From positions 32,803,001 to 32,867,000 of the forward strand of contig NC_072807.1 in NCBI RefSeq assembly GCF_028583425.1: DNA of 64,000 nucleotides, in the 5' to 3' direction. The notes beneath the pieces are model-generated. The model was not told the DNA's origin. It ran no database searches and saw only the letters and a list, made by a program, of their open reading frames with translations. Within the stretch, counting starts at the first letter, position 1. Every line of letters begins with the position of its first letter. Source of the DNA: Eublepharis macularius. Taxonomy: Eukaryota > Chordata > Lepidosauria > Squamata > Eublepharidae. Below are positions 1 to 11,900 of the stretch, in pieces. The translations under genes and the position numbers were made by a program.

Positions 1-250
1 GGGAATGCTTGTCTGATACTTCAGTATTTGGGGAATATTTGACATCGACATTCTCAAAGAAGACTGGTGAGGAGTAGTATGGAGAGCAGAGAGAAACAGG
101 AACCTTATGGTGCCTTAAAGACTCACTAGCTTTTTAATTCTAGCATCATTTGCTAGAAACTAGAGCCCACTTTCTCACATCCATGAAAGGTGCCCTCAGA
201 TGGCAGGCATATATAAAATATGGGGTTATGAAGAAAGCTCATTTTGTTAA

Positions 251-610
251 CTAGTAAAGAGCACAGTAGCACCTTTAAGACTAACCAACTTTATTGTAGC
301 ATAAGCTTTCGAGAGCCACAGCTCGCTTCGTCAGATGCGTGGAGGGTATGAAGAAACTGGCCAGAGATATATAGGTGGTGAGGGGAGGAGGGAGAGGGTG
401 CAGGGAGTGAGGGTCATATAAATGTAAATAAGTTACAAGAAGCCGTGAAAGAGGTGGAGTGCACGATTCAGGCTGGGTGTGTCCCTCCTCTCCATGGCAG
501 AATCCGGACAAAATGCCCGAAGGCAGTTACTTTTGGTAATGAGATAACCATTTATAGTCTCTATACAATCCAAGTCTGACTGAGTCAAATTTACATATGT
601 AAATTTTTAA
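251..610 (-). mobile_element. Truncated PLE-like retroelement 3' end with terminal hairpin sequence
   Basis: The + strand begins with AGTAGCACCTTTAAGACTAA and GCATAAGCTTTCGAGA, the conserved tail (here in reverse) also found at 34962, 36072, 42517 and 54428. Further in, 530-600 matches the 36480-36600 copy (ORF C-terminus remnant). Both therefore read on the - strand as decayed coding end, 3' UTR, then tail. Family assignment to Penelope-like elements is by resemblance of the tail architecture and is not certain. Confidence 0.6.
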
Positions 611-840
611 GAGCAGTCTTACAGAAAACTTAAGAAGGTGCCTGCTGGGTCAGAGGAACGTTCCATCTGGACAACGGTCAACCAGGTGCCATGGACTTCC
701 CATAGCAGGACCATAGAGGCCAAAGCCTCTCCTTGCTGATTGCTCCCCAGTAGCTGGGATTCAGATATACTACCTTTCAACATGGATGTTCCATAGCCAT
801 TGCAGCCGTTGAAGGACCTCTTCTCCATGAACCTGTCCAA

Positions 841-1350
841 ATCTCTTTTAACATCATTTGTAGTTAGCAGGCATCTCTGTGCCCTGCGGCTGTGAGTTTA
901 CTGCCTTATCAACAAATACTCCCTCAATTCCTCCCCCTCCTGCTAAACTAGCAAGTAGTTTGCCCTTCTTCTTCTCTGCAGCCCAACAGGCATGGTGCCA
1001 GCAACGCAAATGAGGGTCTTCGTTGTCTCTCCTGCGTTGCTATTTTTTAATGTAAGTTGCTAGGAAAGTGCATTATTTTTCCATTAAAAATTCATTTTGA
1101 AGTGGATCAGTTTCACGGCAGGTAATTAACCGACTTTCCCTTCTCCATTAACTGTCCCCAGAGTTTGCAGGGGTCTTTGGCTTCTCCTCTTTTTTTTCCC
1201 CTCTCCATTTCATTCCCTTCCAATCCATTTACAATTTGCTTCTCCTCTTTTATCAAGGGAAAGCTCCCTTTTCCTCGGCAGCTGGAAATCAGCATAATCC
1301 GATCAAGAAAGCCAATGGATGCTTTCCACAGGTGATCTCTTTCTGTTTTT
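841..1350. other. No gene recognised; low-feature sequence
   Basis: Nothing coding is supported here. A short open frame at 992-1051 ends before a good donor (gtaagt) but shows no similarity to the gene. Confidence 0.5.
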
Positions 1351-1354
1351 AAGC

Positions 1355-1545
1355 TCACCTTTCCTCCAGGGAGCTTAGGACAACCTGCATGGCTCTTCCC
1401 CTGCTTTGTTCTCATAACCCCCTTGTGGGGTAGTTCAGGTTGCAAGAGGGTGACTGGCTCAAAGTCACCCAATGAGCTTCATAACAGAGCAGAGATTTGA
1501 ATTTGGATCTCCCGGGTCCTATTCTTAGCATGCTGTCTCAGTATT
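1355..1545 (-). repeat. tRNA-derived SINE (type with GTGGTTAGA box A), diverged
   Basis: Read in reverse it shows the typical order: a decayed tRNA-like head near 1545, the B-box region, gtgacttt...agccagtcaccc, then the tail near 1360. It is similar to copies at 6500 and 48835. Confidence 0.6.
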
Positions 1546-1549
1546 TGTC

Positions 1550-2580
1550 TGATGGTTCCCCCCCCCCCCGCCCACAATCTAGCAATAGAGATTTGATCCT
1601 CCACAGGCATTGCAGAGCAGTAACCGGTCAGTGTTAACCACCTTGGACTTTCTTCTTCTGTGGTTCAGCCACCCAAAATTGTCTCCCTTAGCCCCATCCT
1701 CTGCAATACAGGGCTGATAATATTAGCTTGCCCTACAGAGTGGTTGTGTGAGTATTCATTCATTCATTTACTTCCCACCTCTCTTGCCAATGGAGACTCC
1801 AAGTAGCTCAAATCCTCGCTCAGCCATGATATTCAACACTGGAGGACCTTGGGCCCCTTTTTTCTCTTTCCTGCCCCACAGGGAGAACTGGTCACTGTGG
1901 GAGACCGGCTTTCATTTGAAGTTGGGTTTCAATCTGGGTCACACAAGGCCAGAGACCCAGAGGAAATCCTTGACTTGGAGTGTCAGGGTTGTGCTTAGCA
2001 GAGCTGTGGGGAGGAGGAAAAGAGTGGAGGAGAGAAAATAGAGAGGAAGGGAAACCCAGGAAACTTGCCCTGAGCCTCTTGGAGTGGGGAGCAGAAGAAA
2101 ACTCAGATAGACAGGAAAGATAAATCAGTATCAGTGAAGACTGGAAATTCTTCTTTATGGCTTGTAAAAATTCTCCTTAGCTCTAACCTGACTAACAGTA
2201 GCTAGAAAGCACTGTAAAGAAGAGTTAACCTTTAACATACTGGAGTACACCATCGTCCTACGATACTAATTTGTCCTATCAAGTTTGCCTTAAAGTCCTC
2301 ATTCCTTAAGAATTGTCTATTCAGTCAGTCTTTGTCTTCAAAAGAGGCATATCCTCTTATTTCTCAGGGACAGTGGTTTGAGTTCCTAGTAATTCCATAC
2401 TGAGCCCTGATATTTGGGAGGGGGGTGTAGGAAGTATGCTTTGTTGAGTTCAGCTTTTTCCTTGGGTTCTCTAGAACTCAAAACTTCTGAGCAGGAGGAG
2501 TGAACTCATAAACATGCCGTTAAACAAGTTAGAACCTTGATCAATCGGGTTAGTATTGACTACTGTCAGGTGGTGGCTCT
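1550..2580. other. No gene recognised
   Basis: A C-run lies at 1559-1569. No coding similarity, RNA gene or clear transposon end was identified. Confidence 0.45.
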
Positions 2581-2584
2581 CCGG

Positions 2585-2705
2585 GGCTGTTTCCACGCTA
2601 CTCACCTTCTTCCACAAAACTCGTGTGAGAAGACGCTATCTTCCACGGTTTTTTCCGTGACGTTGCGCCCCGTTCCAGAATAAGGTGAGTGGTGTGGAAA
2701 CAGCC
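2585..2705. mobile_element. Foldback MITE, GGC-GTTTCC family (copy F1)
   Basis: The ends GGCTGTTTCCAC and GTGGAAACAGCC are inverted. The interior holds ACAAAACTCGTGTGAGAAGAC, the central motif (here in reverse) shared with F4 and F6. It is shorter and more decayed than the other copies. Confidence 0.7.
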
Positions 2706-2754
2706 CAGGATCTCAGGCCGAGGCCTTTCTCATTTTCTACTTGCTCCTTTTACC

Positions 2755-2825
2755 TGGGGGATGCTGGGAACCGAACCTTCTATGTGTAAAGCAGATATTC
2801 TACCACTGAGCCACAGCTCCTCCTC
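2755..2825 (-). repeat. tRNA-derived SINE head fragment
   Basis: The reverse strand carries GTGGCTCAGTGGTAGAATAT and a GGTTCC B box, the head of the most frequent SINE of this window. Confidence 0.7.
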
Positions 2826-3524
2826 AGAGATGAAGTTGTCTTGCCTCTAGTGTAGCTACATGTCAATGCACACACACGAAAAGTAAAGGTCTCGCATGAA
2901 CATGATAATCTTGAGGTGTTGAAATGTTTTGATATTTTAATATACTTAGGTGGAAAGATGGCAGGGCTATATGTTTTAAATAAATATGTGTTTTCTATGC
3001 TGGCAAGGCTCATTTTGAATTGTTGCTGGCAGGTTTTAGGATGGTTATGTTCTTCTCCTAACAGATCTTTAACCTAAAGAACCAACGCGTCCTTGACTTT
3101 CCAATCAATGCCGAATAGGCTGCTGCAGAGTAAATGGATTTCTTATATAGAAGATAGAGCAGAGCTTTCTGCCCGTCAGGGTGTTAGACATTTGACTTGA
3201 ACCCCATCTGTGGAATGCTGGCAAGTTGGCTGACCTAGTGCCTTTGTGACCTCATCACTGCTATGACAACCAACAGCTGTACTGAAGAAAACAATCCGCC
3301 ACAGCTCTGTTGGGTTTATTCAAGGAGAGGGGTGGAAGTTAAGAGACACTCAGAAGCATTCGGGAAGGATGAATCCATTCAGTTTGTACTGATACCTATT
3401 TAAAACTGATTCTTTTTGCAAAACAATGATCAGAGTTACAGACAGAGAAAGGCTTGGGAGCCCCATTTCATCACAAGAGGATGTTTCAGGACTGAGAGCC
3501 TCACTTTCTTCTTTACTGGTAAGT

Positions 3525-3870
3525 TCCCCCACGGCTCAGTGGTAAAGCATCTGCCTTGCATGGAGAAGTCCCCAGGGTTCCAGCCCCAGGTAGTCATTTA
3601 TGGGAAATACTCCTACCTGACACCCTAGCCAACCACCGTCAATCTGAGTAGACAATACTGACCTTGGCCATTTCCACGCGTCCCGGCATAGCGCTAAACT
3701 TATGGAATGAGAGAGTCTTCCTAGTGTGATTTCTGGCATCATTGCACCCCGATTCCGTTCTCGTGGCGCAATGATGTCAGAAATCGCTCCAGGAAGACAC
3801 TCTCATTGCGTAAGTATAGCGCTATGCCAGGACATGTGGAAACGGCCCTTGATTGGGTTGGTCATGTGTC
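3525..3870 (+). repeat. tRNA-derived SINE split by a foldback MITE
   Basis: ACGGCTCAGTGGTAAAGCAT (box A) begins the element. The body runs to ACTGACCTT at 3665 and resumes as CTTGATTGGG after the inserted element 3666-3847, with CTT duplicated. Confidence 0.75.
3666..3847. mobile_element. Foldback MITE, GGCC-TTTCC family (copy F2)
   Basis: The terminal inverted ends are GGCCATTTCCAC and GTGGAAACGGCC, flanked on both sides by CTT (3-bp TSD). The arms are near palindromic over the full 182 bp, and the centre contains GCATCATTGCACC/GGCGCAATGATG. Confidence 0.8.
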
Positions 3871-4069
3871 AGGTGCTGAATGGAACCTAAGTCTCAACTC
3901 CAAGAACTGAAATGTGGGCCAGTAAAAATGGTCTGGATCTCTGGATGACTTAAGCAAAAGATTGAGAGCAAAAGATGTTGTGCTGGAACATACCTAAATG
4001 GGTCACTGCAGGTTTTTATGGACCTTTGGGCATAGGGCTTTCCATCATCTATCTACAGTAGCTAATTAA

Positions 4070-4260
4070 TGCTCCTCTTCCTCCAAGGAACTTAGAGCAG
4101 TTTACATGGGTCTCCCTTCCCAATTTTGTCCTCAACACAACCCTGTGAGATGGGTTAGGTTTGAGGGATGTTTATTGGCCCAGGATCACCCAGCGAGCTT
4201 CCAAAACAGAGTCGGCATTCCAACTTGAGTCTCCCCCATGGACGATGCTAGCTCTCCATA
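4070..4260 (-). repeat. tRNA-derived SINE, diverged
   Basis: The reverse-strand order resembles the 6500-6735 copy: tail with tcctcaa...caaccctgtgag, then ccaggatcacccagcgagcttcc, then the decayed head. Confidence 0.6.
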
Positions 4261-4436
4261 GACTTCCCCCCTGCTCCTGTGGCCACATCCCCTCCACATT
4301 GTGGCTCTGTTACCCTCCCAGCATGCCTACTTTGCTTCCCCTAAATCATGGCAATGTTGGAGGGAACAAAATGTTGTCTTTTCGCACTCCTCTTAACACC
4401 GTTGGTACCAGCAATTCTAAAAGGAAGGATCAAGAC

Positions 4437-5097
4437 CAGGGCTCATTTTGAGGGGGAACGCCTAGGAATGCAGTTCCAGCTAGGGTTGCCAGCTCCTGGT
4501 TGGGAAATTCCTGGAGATTTGGGGGGTGGAGCCTGGAAAGGGTGGGGTTTGGAGGGAGAGGGACTTCAGCTGGCTATAATGCCATAGAGTCCACCTTCCA
4601 AGACAGCCATTTTTTCCAGGGGAACTGATCTCTGTCACGTGGAGATCAGTTGTAATTCCGGGAGATCTCCAGCCACCACCTGGGGCCTGGCAACTCTAGT
4701 TCTGGCAGTTCCCCAAAGAAGTCACATGTCAGGTGGCCCCGCCCACCTGACTCTTGGCCATTTAGGACCCATTTCAGCCTGGATTGGGGCCAAAACGGCC
4801 TGGATCGGGCCTCTGACGGGTGGTGGATCACTCTCCCGCTCAGCAGTGGCCCGATCCTGACCATTTTGGGCCCCTTTTCATCCATTTTCAGCCCCTTTTT
4901 GCCATTTTGGGCCCTATTTCGACCCTGAATGGCCAGGACTGGGTCCAAAACAGCCAGGATAGGTGATGTCAGGGGGTGTGGCATATGCACATCAGTTGTG
5001 CTAATGACACATTTCCAGTGATGTCAAGGGGTGTGGCATATGCTAATGAGTTGTGCTAACGAGTTCCTCCAGTTCTTTTTCTACAAAATGACCCCTG
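4437..5097 (+). mobile_element. hAT-type non-autonomous DNA transposon, CAGGGCTCATTT family, with nested MITE
   Basis: The ends CAGGGCTCATTT and AAATGACCCCTG are inverted, and both flanks read ATCAAGAC (8-bp TSD, 4429-4436 and 5098-5105). The body matches the elements at 21449-21882 and 26678-27114. The 218-bp MITE at 4481-4698 is inserted in it, which explains the greater length. No transposase is encoded. Confidence 0.9.
4481..4698 (-). mobile_element. hAT-type MITE (TAGGGTTGCC family), nested
   Basis: The ends are TAGGGTTGCC and GGCAACTCTA. The flanks GTTCCAGC and GTTCTGGC are a mutated 8-bp TSD. The uninterrupted host sequence at 21480-21495 (CTCCAGCAGTTCC) shows the empty site. Confidence 0.88.
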
Positions 5098-5139
5098 ATC
5101 AAGACTATGTGGAAGGGCTTCTGGTCAGATGCCAAGAAG

Positions 5140-5212
5140 AGCAGGAGCAGGGGGTTGGACTAGATGGTCTGTATGGCCCCTTCCAACTCTATGATTCTAT
5201 GATTCTATGAAG
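5140..5212 (+). repeat. CR1 LINE 3' terminus
   Basis: GTTGGACTAGATGGTCTGTA, then CCTTCCAACTCTATG and the terminal tandem ATTCTATG repeats are the signature 3' end of amniote CR1 elements. Confidence 0.88.
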
Positions 5213-5905
5213 AGACTGTAGGGTGTGAATCTTCTTTGCTGACTCGAAAGACTTTTCCCATTTGTTACTGGGCTATCAATCCAGAGTCTCCACTTGGGGA
5301 AGAATGAAAGGAACCTAAACTTGAAGAAAACTAGGCACATATGCTAGGGAAAAAAACAGAACTAAAGAACAAAATTTCACTGAGTCCCTTGCACATCGGC
5401 TTCATTTGAACAACTCCAGACTCTGCAGAGTTGGAAGCATCCCAAAGGAGCCCTTCTGTTTGTCATCTTTGAATCCACCTCTTAGAGCTCCGTGGGTATT
5501 GTTATTGTAGAAAGGGGAGAAGGTTACTGCAGGTAATCGCCCACAGTTAATGCAACGCTCTCTCAGCAGGCTTTGGCTGGCTTTCCATTTCCACACGGAT
5601 GTTTTTTCGACCCGAGAAACCCTTCTGCCTTGAAATTGAATCCCATTATTTCTTTTTTTTCCCCCTCGATTCTGTGGGCTGCAGGCCTTCTGTGATTCTA
5701 ATGAGATTTGCTTCAACGGCCCCTCTACCTGATCACATTGATTTTATTTCCCCTCGAGTTCTTCCCTTCAGGTTGTTTATAACTAATTATGCATTCCACC
5801 CTGCCGAGCCTTTGTAACTAAATCTGAGTGCAAATACCTCTGGTCAAGTTTACCAGTTGGGAAAATGTCCTCTTTGAGAAAGCAAAGCAGCCAAGAGTGA
5901 GAGGG
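5213..5905. other. No repeat or gene recognised upstream of TBC1D21
   Basis: No transposon hallmark was seen. It directly precedes the proposed first exon, so it is the natural place to look for the promoter. Confidence 0.4.
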
Positions 5906-5915
5906 AAATGTAAAG

Positions 5916-5925
5916 CCCACCATGG
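5916..5925 (+). promoter_or_regulatory. TBC1D21: Kozak translation start context for TBC1D21
   Basis: CCCACCATGG surrounds the proposed start codon: A at -3 and G at +4, with CC before. This decides the chosen start. No TATA box, CRE palindrome or CpG cluster was seen in the 100 bp upstream, so the promoter type is undetermined. Confidence 0.55.
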
Positions 5926-5954
5926 GCACCACCGAAGACCTTTCTCTGGCCAGG
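5922..5954 (+). CDS. TBC1D21: TBC1D21 proposed exon 1 (start codon exon)
   Basis: Eleven codons, MGTTEDLSLAR. The ATG sits in CCCACCATGG, a perfect Kozak context. The exon ends AGG before gtgagt, a consensus donor, in phase 0, which is exactly what exon 2 needs. The N-terminus of this family is poorly conserved, so similarity cannot confirm it; it is shorter than the human N-terminus as I recall it. The resulting total of 332 residues is close to the family length. An alternative is a first exon elsewhere in 1-6998 or before the window. Confidence 0.6.
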
Positions 5955-8900
5955 GTGAGTCAGAAACTGCTTGATCCACATAGGTGGCTCAGGCACCAAT
6001 GGCACATTGCATGTGGATTGGTTTGAAGCCGCTTCCATGCCCGTACGCATGTATTGGCTGCATGGAACCCATATCTATCTTTATTGCAAGAATATCCACA
6101 GGAAGCTTGGAATCAATCGTGCCTCTATTTTGTTATAATGATGTGGCTAATTGACTGCAACCTGGATTCTAACTTCCACCATCCCCATAGAGTGGGCTGG
6201 GAAGAAGGAACAAGTATTTTAAAAGCTATCTAAACCTAACCAACACTGAAAGAATGAAATATTTTTCTCCTCTTCCTTTCCCCTTGCAATAAAACAGTAA
6301 GGGCAATGTCTCTGCTTTGCACTGGGCCCCAGCCAAGCTTAGCAAAGAAAGAATGCTCCAGGCCAATCCTACTGGAAGAACAGTTGTACAAAAGGTGCTG
6401 AAGCCGAAATGAGATTCTGGAAATGGAGATGAGAAGTGATTTTTAAAAAGCCATACACATTGCTTGCAAACATATATTCTGTTGAATTATGCCTTTCATT
6501 TTATTTATTTAGTGACATCTGTATAGCTCCTTTTCCTCCCATGGGGACCCAAAGCAGCTTACACATCATTCTCCCGTTCTCCATTTTTTCGTCACAACAG
6601 CTACCCTGGGAAGTAGGTTAGGCCGAGAAGTTTTTGTGACTGGCCCAAGGTCACCCAACGAGCTTCCATGGCAGAGTGAGGATTCGAACCTGGGTCTCCC
6701 ACATCCTAATCTGATGTTCTAACCACTGCTCCACTATGAGAATATTCTCGCCTGAACGTTCATTCATCAACAAGATTTTAAGACTGGGTCTTTTTAAAGA
6801 ATACTACTAAGTTATCTTTTGAAAGCAAAGTTAAAAGGTTTATTTGGGGGGAAGCTCTTTTTCTTTTGCCAGATTTCCAAACTACACCAAAAAGGGGGAC
6901 AAAAATGATCCAGCTCTTAGAAAACAAAATGAGTTTCCAGCTTGTCTCTCTACAAGGCTGGACTCTGTTTAATTACAAATTTTAAAATCTGTTTACAGAA
7001 GCCGAAGAAGATGCCCATTGACAGGGCTGAGTGGGGAAGTTATTTTGATGAAAGTGGCCATATTCTAAAATCCCAAGAGTTTGTTTCATCCCAGATCTTG
7101 GAGAAGGTAAGTCACTGTAGGGGGTGAGGAACAGGGGTTCTACAGGTACGTTCATGTTTAATTCTGTGTGCCATGAATCGTGCATTTTTAAAATTCAGTG
7201 TGCTTCCTAATCTGTGATTGGTGTGTTTCTAATTCTTGCTGTTTCCACACAGACATTTTGTTCCCCTTTGGCTCCCGGACTACCAAAACATTTGGGGGAG
7301 CACTCACATGACATCATCCTCTATTTGTCCCATTGCCACATTTTCTCCTAGCTATTGTAATTTTTCCCAAATCTGCTTCGATACTCTCTTTACTAATGAG
7401 TGAACTCCCCCTAATTTGATTCAGCATTTAGCTTGGAAAACCAAGTTCTGTCCCCAAACAGCAAGAAAGAGTTTGGCTTTCTTTTTCCCACTCCATGTGG
7501 AAACCGTCATTGATGACATCTTGAATGCTGCTACAACATATTCGCAGGTGCGAAGAACTCTGGGAAATGTAGTTTCTCAGGGCATCCGAGACCATATTGT
7601 GGGTGCAGGCATCTTGAACGACATTTCCCAGGTTTACGGTCATGGTGGAGGCTGCCGTTTATTACTGTCCACTCTGTGAATGGGGAATTCTAGATTTTCC
7701 TCAATCTTGCAAGGTCACCTGCAAGATCAGAGCAACCTGGTCTTGTTTCTCCTTCCCAAAATGGCTGTCTCAGAGCACCTAACCGATGTGATAGAGATGT
7801 GACTTTTCTTCCCCATGCTTACTTAGCACATCTCTTGCACCGAGGTGATGTTGCCATGGCGATATGGAACCTTAGCAACTTTAGAAAGAGTCATCTCTCT
7901 AAGGCTGCTCTTTTTCATGGGTGTGGGAATGGCCAGCAAATAGCTTTCCAGCCAAGTCTACTGGCTTTGCAGTAGGATTTTTGGAAAACACACTGGGTTG
8001 GGATTCTTGGAACTGACATAGAAATAGCATCTGTTAACACAGTGTTTGAGTGGTGTGTGTGTGTGTGTGTGTGTGTGTGCATGTGGAGCTGTCACACACA
8101 ATTAAAGGGGTTGTTGATGTTGTTACTCAGTCATCTTTACCCATGCATCAGTTAATCCAAAATATATTTTCAGGCTGGCAACAACTTAGTATAGTACAGT
8201 GACCTTTCTTTGGGAGCCTGTGGAATGTAAAATATAACCTTCAAGAAAAGCTGCATTAGGAAAGGCCACTTTTAGATAGTCTTTTCATCACCATCATCTC
8301 AAAAAAACTGAAGAAGCACCATCAGTTAATATGTCCCTCTCTGCGGATCAGTCAGTTAACTAGTTAAGTTGGTGGCTCTCAAATTTGAGACTGACTTCTA
8401 AACTTAACTTTTGGGACCCATCACTGTGGGCTGCTGGTTTTATCAGTCCAGGAGCCAAAGGACATAAGCCACATGTTTACTTTCTTCATGGCTTGTGGCT
8501 TGGAATGAAGTAAGTCACTGGAAATGCATGAAGGTCCATAGTAAAGGAGGGCTGGAGGAATGAATGAGGCAGCTTTAATAATAACAACATACTTTGTAAA
8601 ACGCTCTGAGTGGGTGTTAAGTTGTCCTGAACGGCGGTATATAAATCGAATGTTGTTATTATTTACCCTCTTTTCTCCATTCCCACTTCTGGGAGGAAAG
8701 GGGCCCAACAATTTCTCTCCCAGCTTAAGAGTTTGAACCTCATGACCCACTTGCAAGAAATGTGTGACCTCTTTTTGGCTCACAACCCACAACCCTCAGC
8801 TTGGGTGCTAGGTATGGGAGTTAGGGAGGAGCCATCCTTTGGTGTCAGATCATCAAATTTGCATGCAGAAGGTCCCAGGTCCTCAGTCTCTCCATCCAGG

Positions 8901-11900
8901 AGGGTAACCTAGTAGCTGATGGGAAAGACCCTGGAGAGCTGCTGCAAATTTGAATACACAATACTGACCTTGAGGAAAATTAGACAAGATGCCCAGGCAT
9001 GTGTCAGGTCCTGCAAGGTTCCCTGGGTAGTGTAGTCTTACAAAGAACAGCTGCTCAATGAGATTTTCCACTGGGGGAAGGGCGATGAGAGGGATTCTCT
9101 CTCTGTCTCTCTCTCTCTGTCTTTCAAAAAGTCTTGGCTCAGGTTTTCCTCCAGGCAGCTTGCGGGGAGGGGATGTAACAGGAGGCAAGAAATCCAGGGT
9201 GGCTTTTTTGCAAGAGAGAGAGAGAATCCGCGATGCAATTCTCCACTGGGGAGAGGAGTGGTGGTGGAAATTCTCTCTTTCTTGCAAAAAGCCATTCTGG
9301 ATTTCCTGCCTCCTGTTACGTCCTCCACCCAGGTCCCAGAGGAAACCATGAGCCAAGGTTTTTTGAAAAAGAGAGAGAGAGAATCTCTCCCATAGCTTTT
9401 CCCCCAGTGGAGAATCGCATTAAGCGGCTGTTCTTTGTAAGACTACACTACCCAGGGAACCTTGCAGGACTCGACACGTGAAGAACACGTCTGGTGTCTC
9501 GTGTAGTTTGGCTCCTTGATAGACCAGCTGTCTGACTCAGTATAAGGTAGCATCACATGTGTTCATGGGTTTAAGGACCACTATTTTTTACAATATAATC
9601 CTATGCTGTGTTAGAAGGACTTTAGGATAGAACAGTTAATCATAGAAACACCATCCTATGCTGATTTACATGGAAGAAAATCTCCTTTAATTCAACAGGG
9701 GCATTGATAGCTTGTGCAAAGTCACCTGTTTGCCTACAGCCCCACTTTCCTAACCGGGGAGAGGACAGAACTGACTGTGCACTTCAACCTCAAGCAAATT
9801 TGTTTTAAAAAGCACTAGAGAATAATTAAGCTCGAGTAAGCAATCACAGCTCGTCGAACTGTTTTTCCAGGAACAGGAGCAACAAGTTTTGAGGTTGACA
9901 ATGATGCTCTCCAAGTCCCAAAGACAGATGCCGTGGCTCGGATGATGGTTGCAAAAGATGCAGATGAGAATAGCTCGACAGCTTCCCAAAAAATTACACC
10001 AGAGATCAATAGGATCTGTTGGGGTCGCAGCACAAGCTAAATTTATCAAGGGCAAGACTAACATTTATAACAATCTGCGGAGCTTGGGGGAGGGGAGAAC
10101 ATTTTCACAGCTCTTGCTAAAAGTGGCAGGTTTCCCTGGGCTCCTCAGCCTTTGCAGCTGTTTTCAATGAAAGTTGAGGAAGCATTTCTCACCAGGCTGA
10201 AGAAAATAAATTGAGAACTGGCTCACCGCTGGGGGAAAAGAAGCCCAGTTCCTTGATGAGTAAAGTTAATATATTTCCCAATGAAGTCTAAAGAGACTGA
10301 TGGATAGATAGATATTAATGAAGGCCACACAGGCCCGCACACCCACACAAAGACACATGCAGCTTGACCTGAAACGGCTTGCAATTTTGCAAGCAACCTT
10401 TGAGCACTCGAAAAATGTTCAGGCATTTGTGAACATTGGACACGTCGCTTGCAAATTGTGATTATGCACTTATGCAGTGGGACCTGAGCAGGCGAGCAAG
10501 CCTGCTTTCCCGGAGGCTGTCTGGCAAATTTGTGGCCGATAGGAGATCTAACTGGATCATAACAACAGTGTGTTTATATACCACTCTTCTAGACAGATTA
10601 GTGCGCACTCAGAACGGTGAAAAACTCAAGTGTTATTATTGTCCCCACAATACAGCTGGGGAGCTGCAGCTGAGAGGAGTGGCTTACCCAAGGCCACTTG
10701 CTGAACTCATGGTAGTAGTGGGATTAGAACCAGCAGTAGTGGGATTCGAACCAGCAGAGCTCAAAAACTTAGATTAGTTCAAGGCAGTTACACAGGATTC
10801 CTGATGGGAAGTTTCTTGCCAGTAAGTATCAGACCCAAAGCTGCTTAGGTTTACCAAAGCTGCTGTATCTTGCCTTCAAACAATGCTTGGGGACTCACTA
10901 GTTCCTGATATTTTTCCTGGTAAGTAGGTCTTTTGCAGAGTTGGGAGCCATTATCGACCCTGCCTCTCCCCTTTTGAATCTTGGCATCTTTGCACACAGC
11001 ATGTCCAATGCGGGGGTGGGGGGGATTGCTGAGAATTTCCACAGAATATCATCCAGTTAGGAAGATGACCAGAGCCCAGGCTGCTAACCCAAATGAAGTT
11101 AAACCTGGGCTGTATTTCTACATGTGCTCATTTGTAATATGCTTCTGATTCCAAAAGAAAAGAAGCAAGATTTTGATCCTGCTGTGGAATGAGGAGGGCA
11201 TCTTTGCCCCCATCCTCTTGAGAAAGGAGAAGTGGCCTGTTGTGGCTGGGAGTCAGGTGACAGACTGCCACATGCAACCTAGCCAATAGAAGCAGAGGAG
11301 GGGAGGTCTGTTTAAGGAGGACTTCCTGCCCTGAGTGTCGACTTACCATTCTGCAAGTTACCCACCCCAGCCCACACTTTGAAAGGACTGATGTTGAATT
11401 GTTTTTTTGGTCAAATGGCTTGTTGTCTCAATCATTTTGTTCAGACTTATAGACATTGATATTGCTTCTGTTTTCTCATGTGTCAAAAACTGTAGGTTTT
11501 GATTGGCTGGGTATTTCCAAACGGACCAACAGTTCTTCCCCCTGTCTTTTTCACCGATGGCATATGTCTTAGCAAATTCCCCTTCTCGTTTATATATAAG
11601 GCCATGCTTTAGTCCTCTTTTCCTATTCCCATCACATTCACTGGGCTTTCTGTATCTAAAACAAGGATGGACAGAAATTGCCTTGCCCCTCTTTATAGTA
11701 TAATGGTCTCCATAACTGGTTATCAATACCCATCTTAACAAAATATTTTAACAACCCCCCCCCCAATGATGACCATTCTATCCTGCCAAATGCCTTTTTT
11801 TTTTAAGTTTTGCTAAAAATAAGAAAGACAGTTTCTTTCTCTTGGGATAAATCAAAGGTCAGGCTTTCAGAAATACAGAACAAAACTTGTGGTTCACAAA

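Noticed and set aside
992-1051. Alternative first exon for TBC1D21 (20 codons ending before gtaagt)
   Set aside because: Phase would fit, but the start context is weaker than CCCACCATGG at 5922 and the peptide has no resemblance to the family.
2755-2825. A genuine tRNA gene
   Set aside because: It has only tRNA-like promoter boxes, no acceptor stem, and the same text recurs many times as a SINE head.
5956-6998. Another coding exon between exons 1 and 2
   Set aside because: No frame with both splice sites and family similarity; most of the open text is a reverse SINE.
8883-9356. 157-codon frame on the - strand
   Set aside because: It runs through a SINE and a foldback element; no similarity to a protein and both arms give mirror frames.
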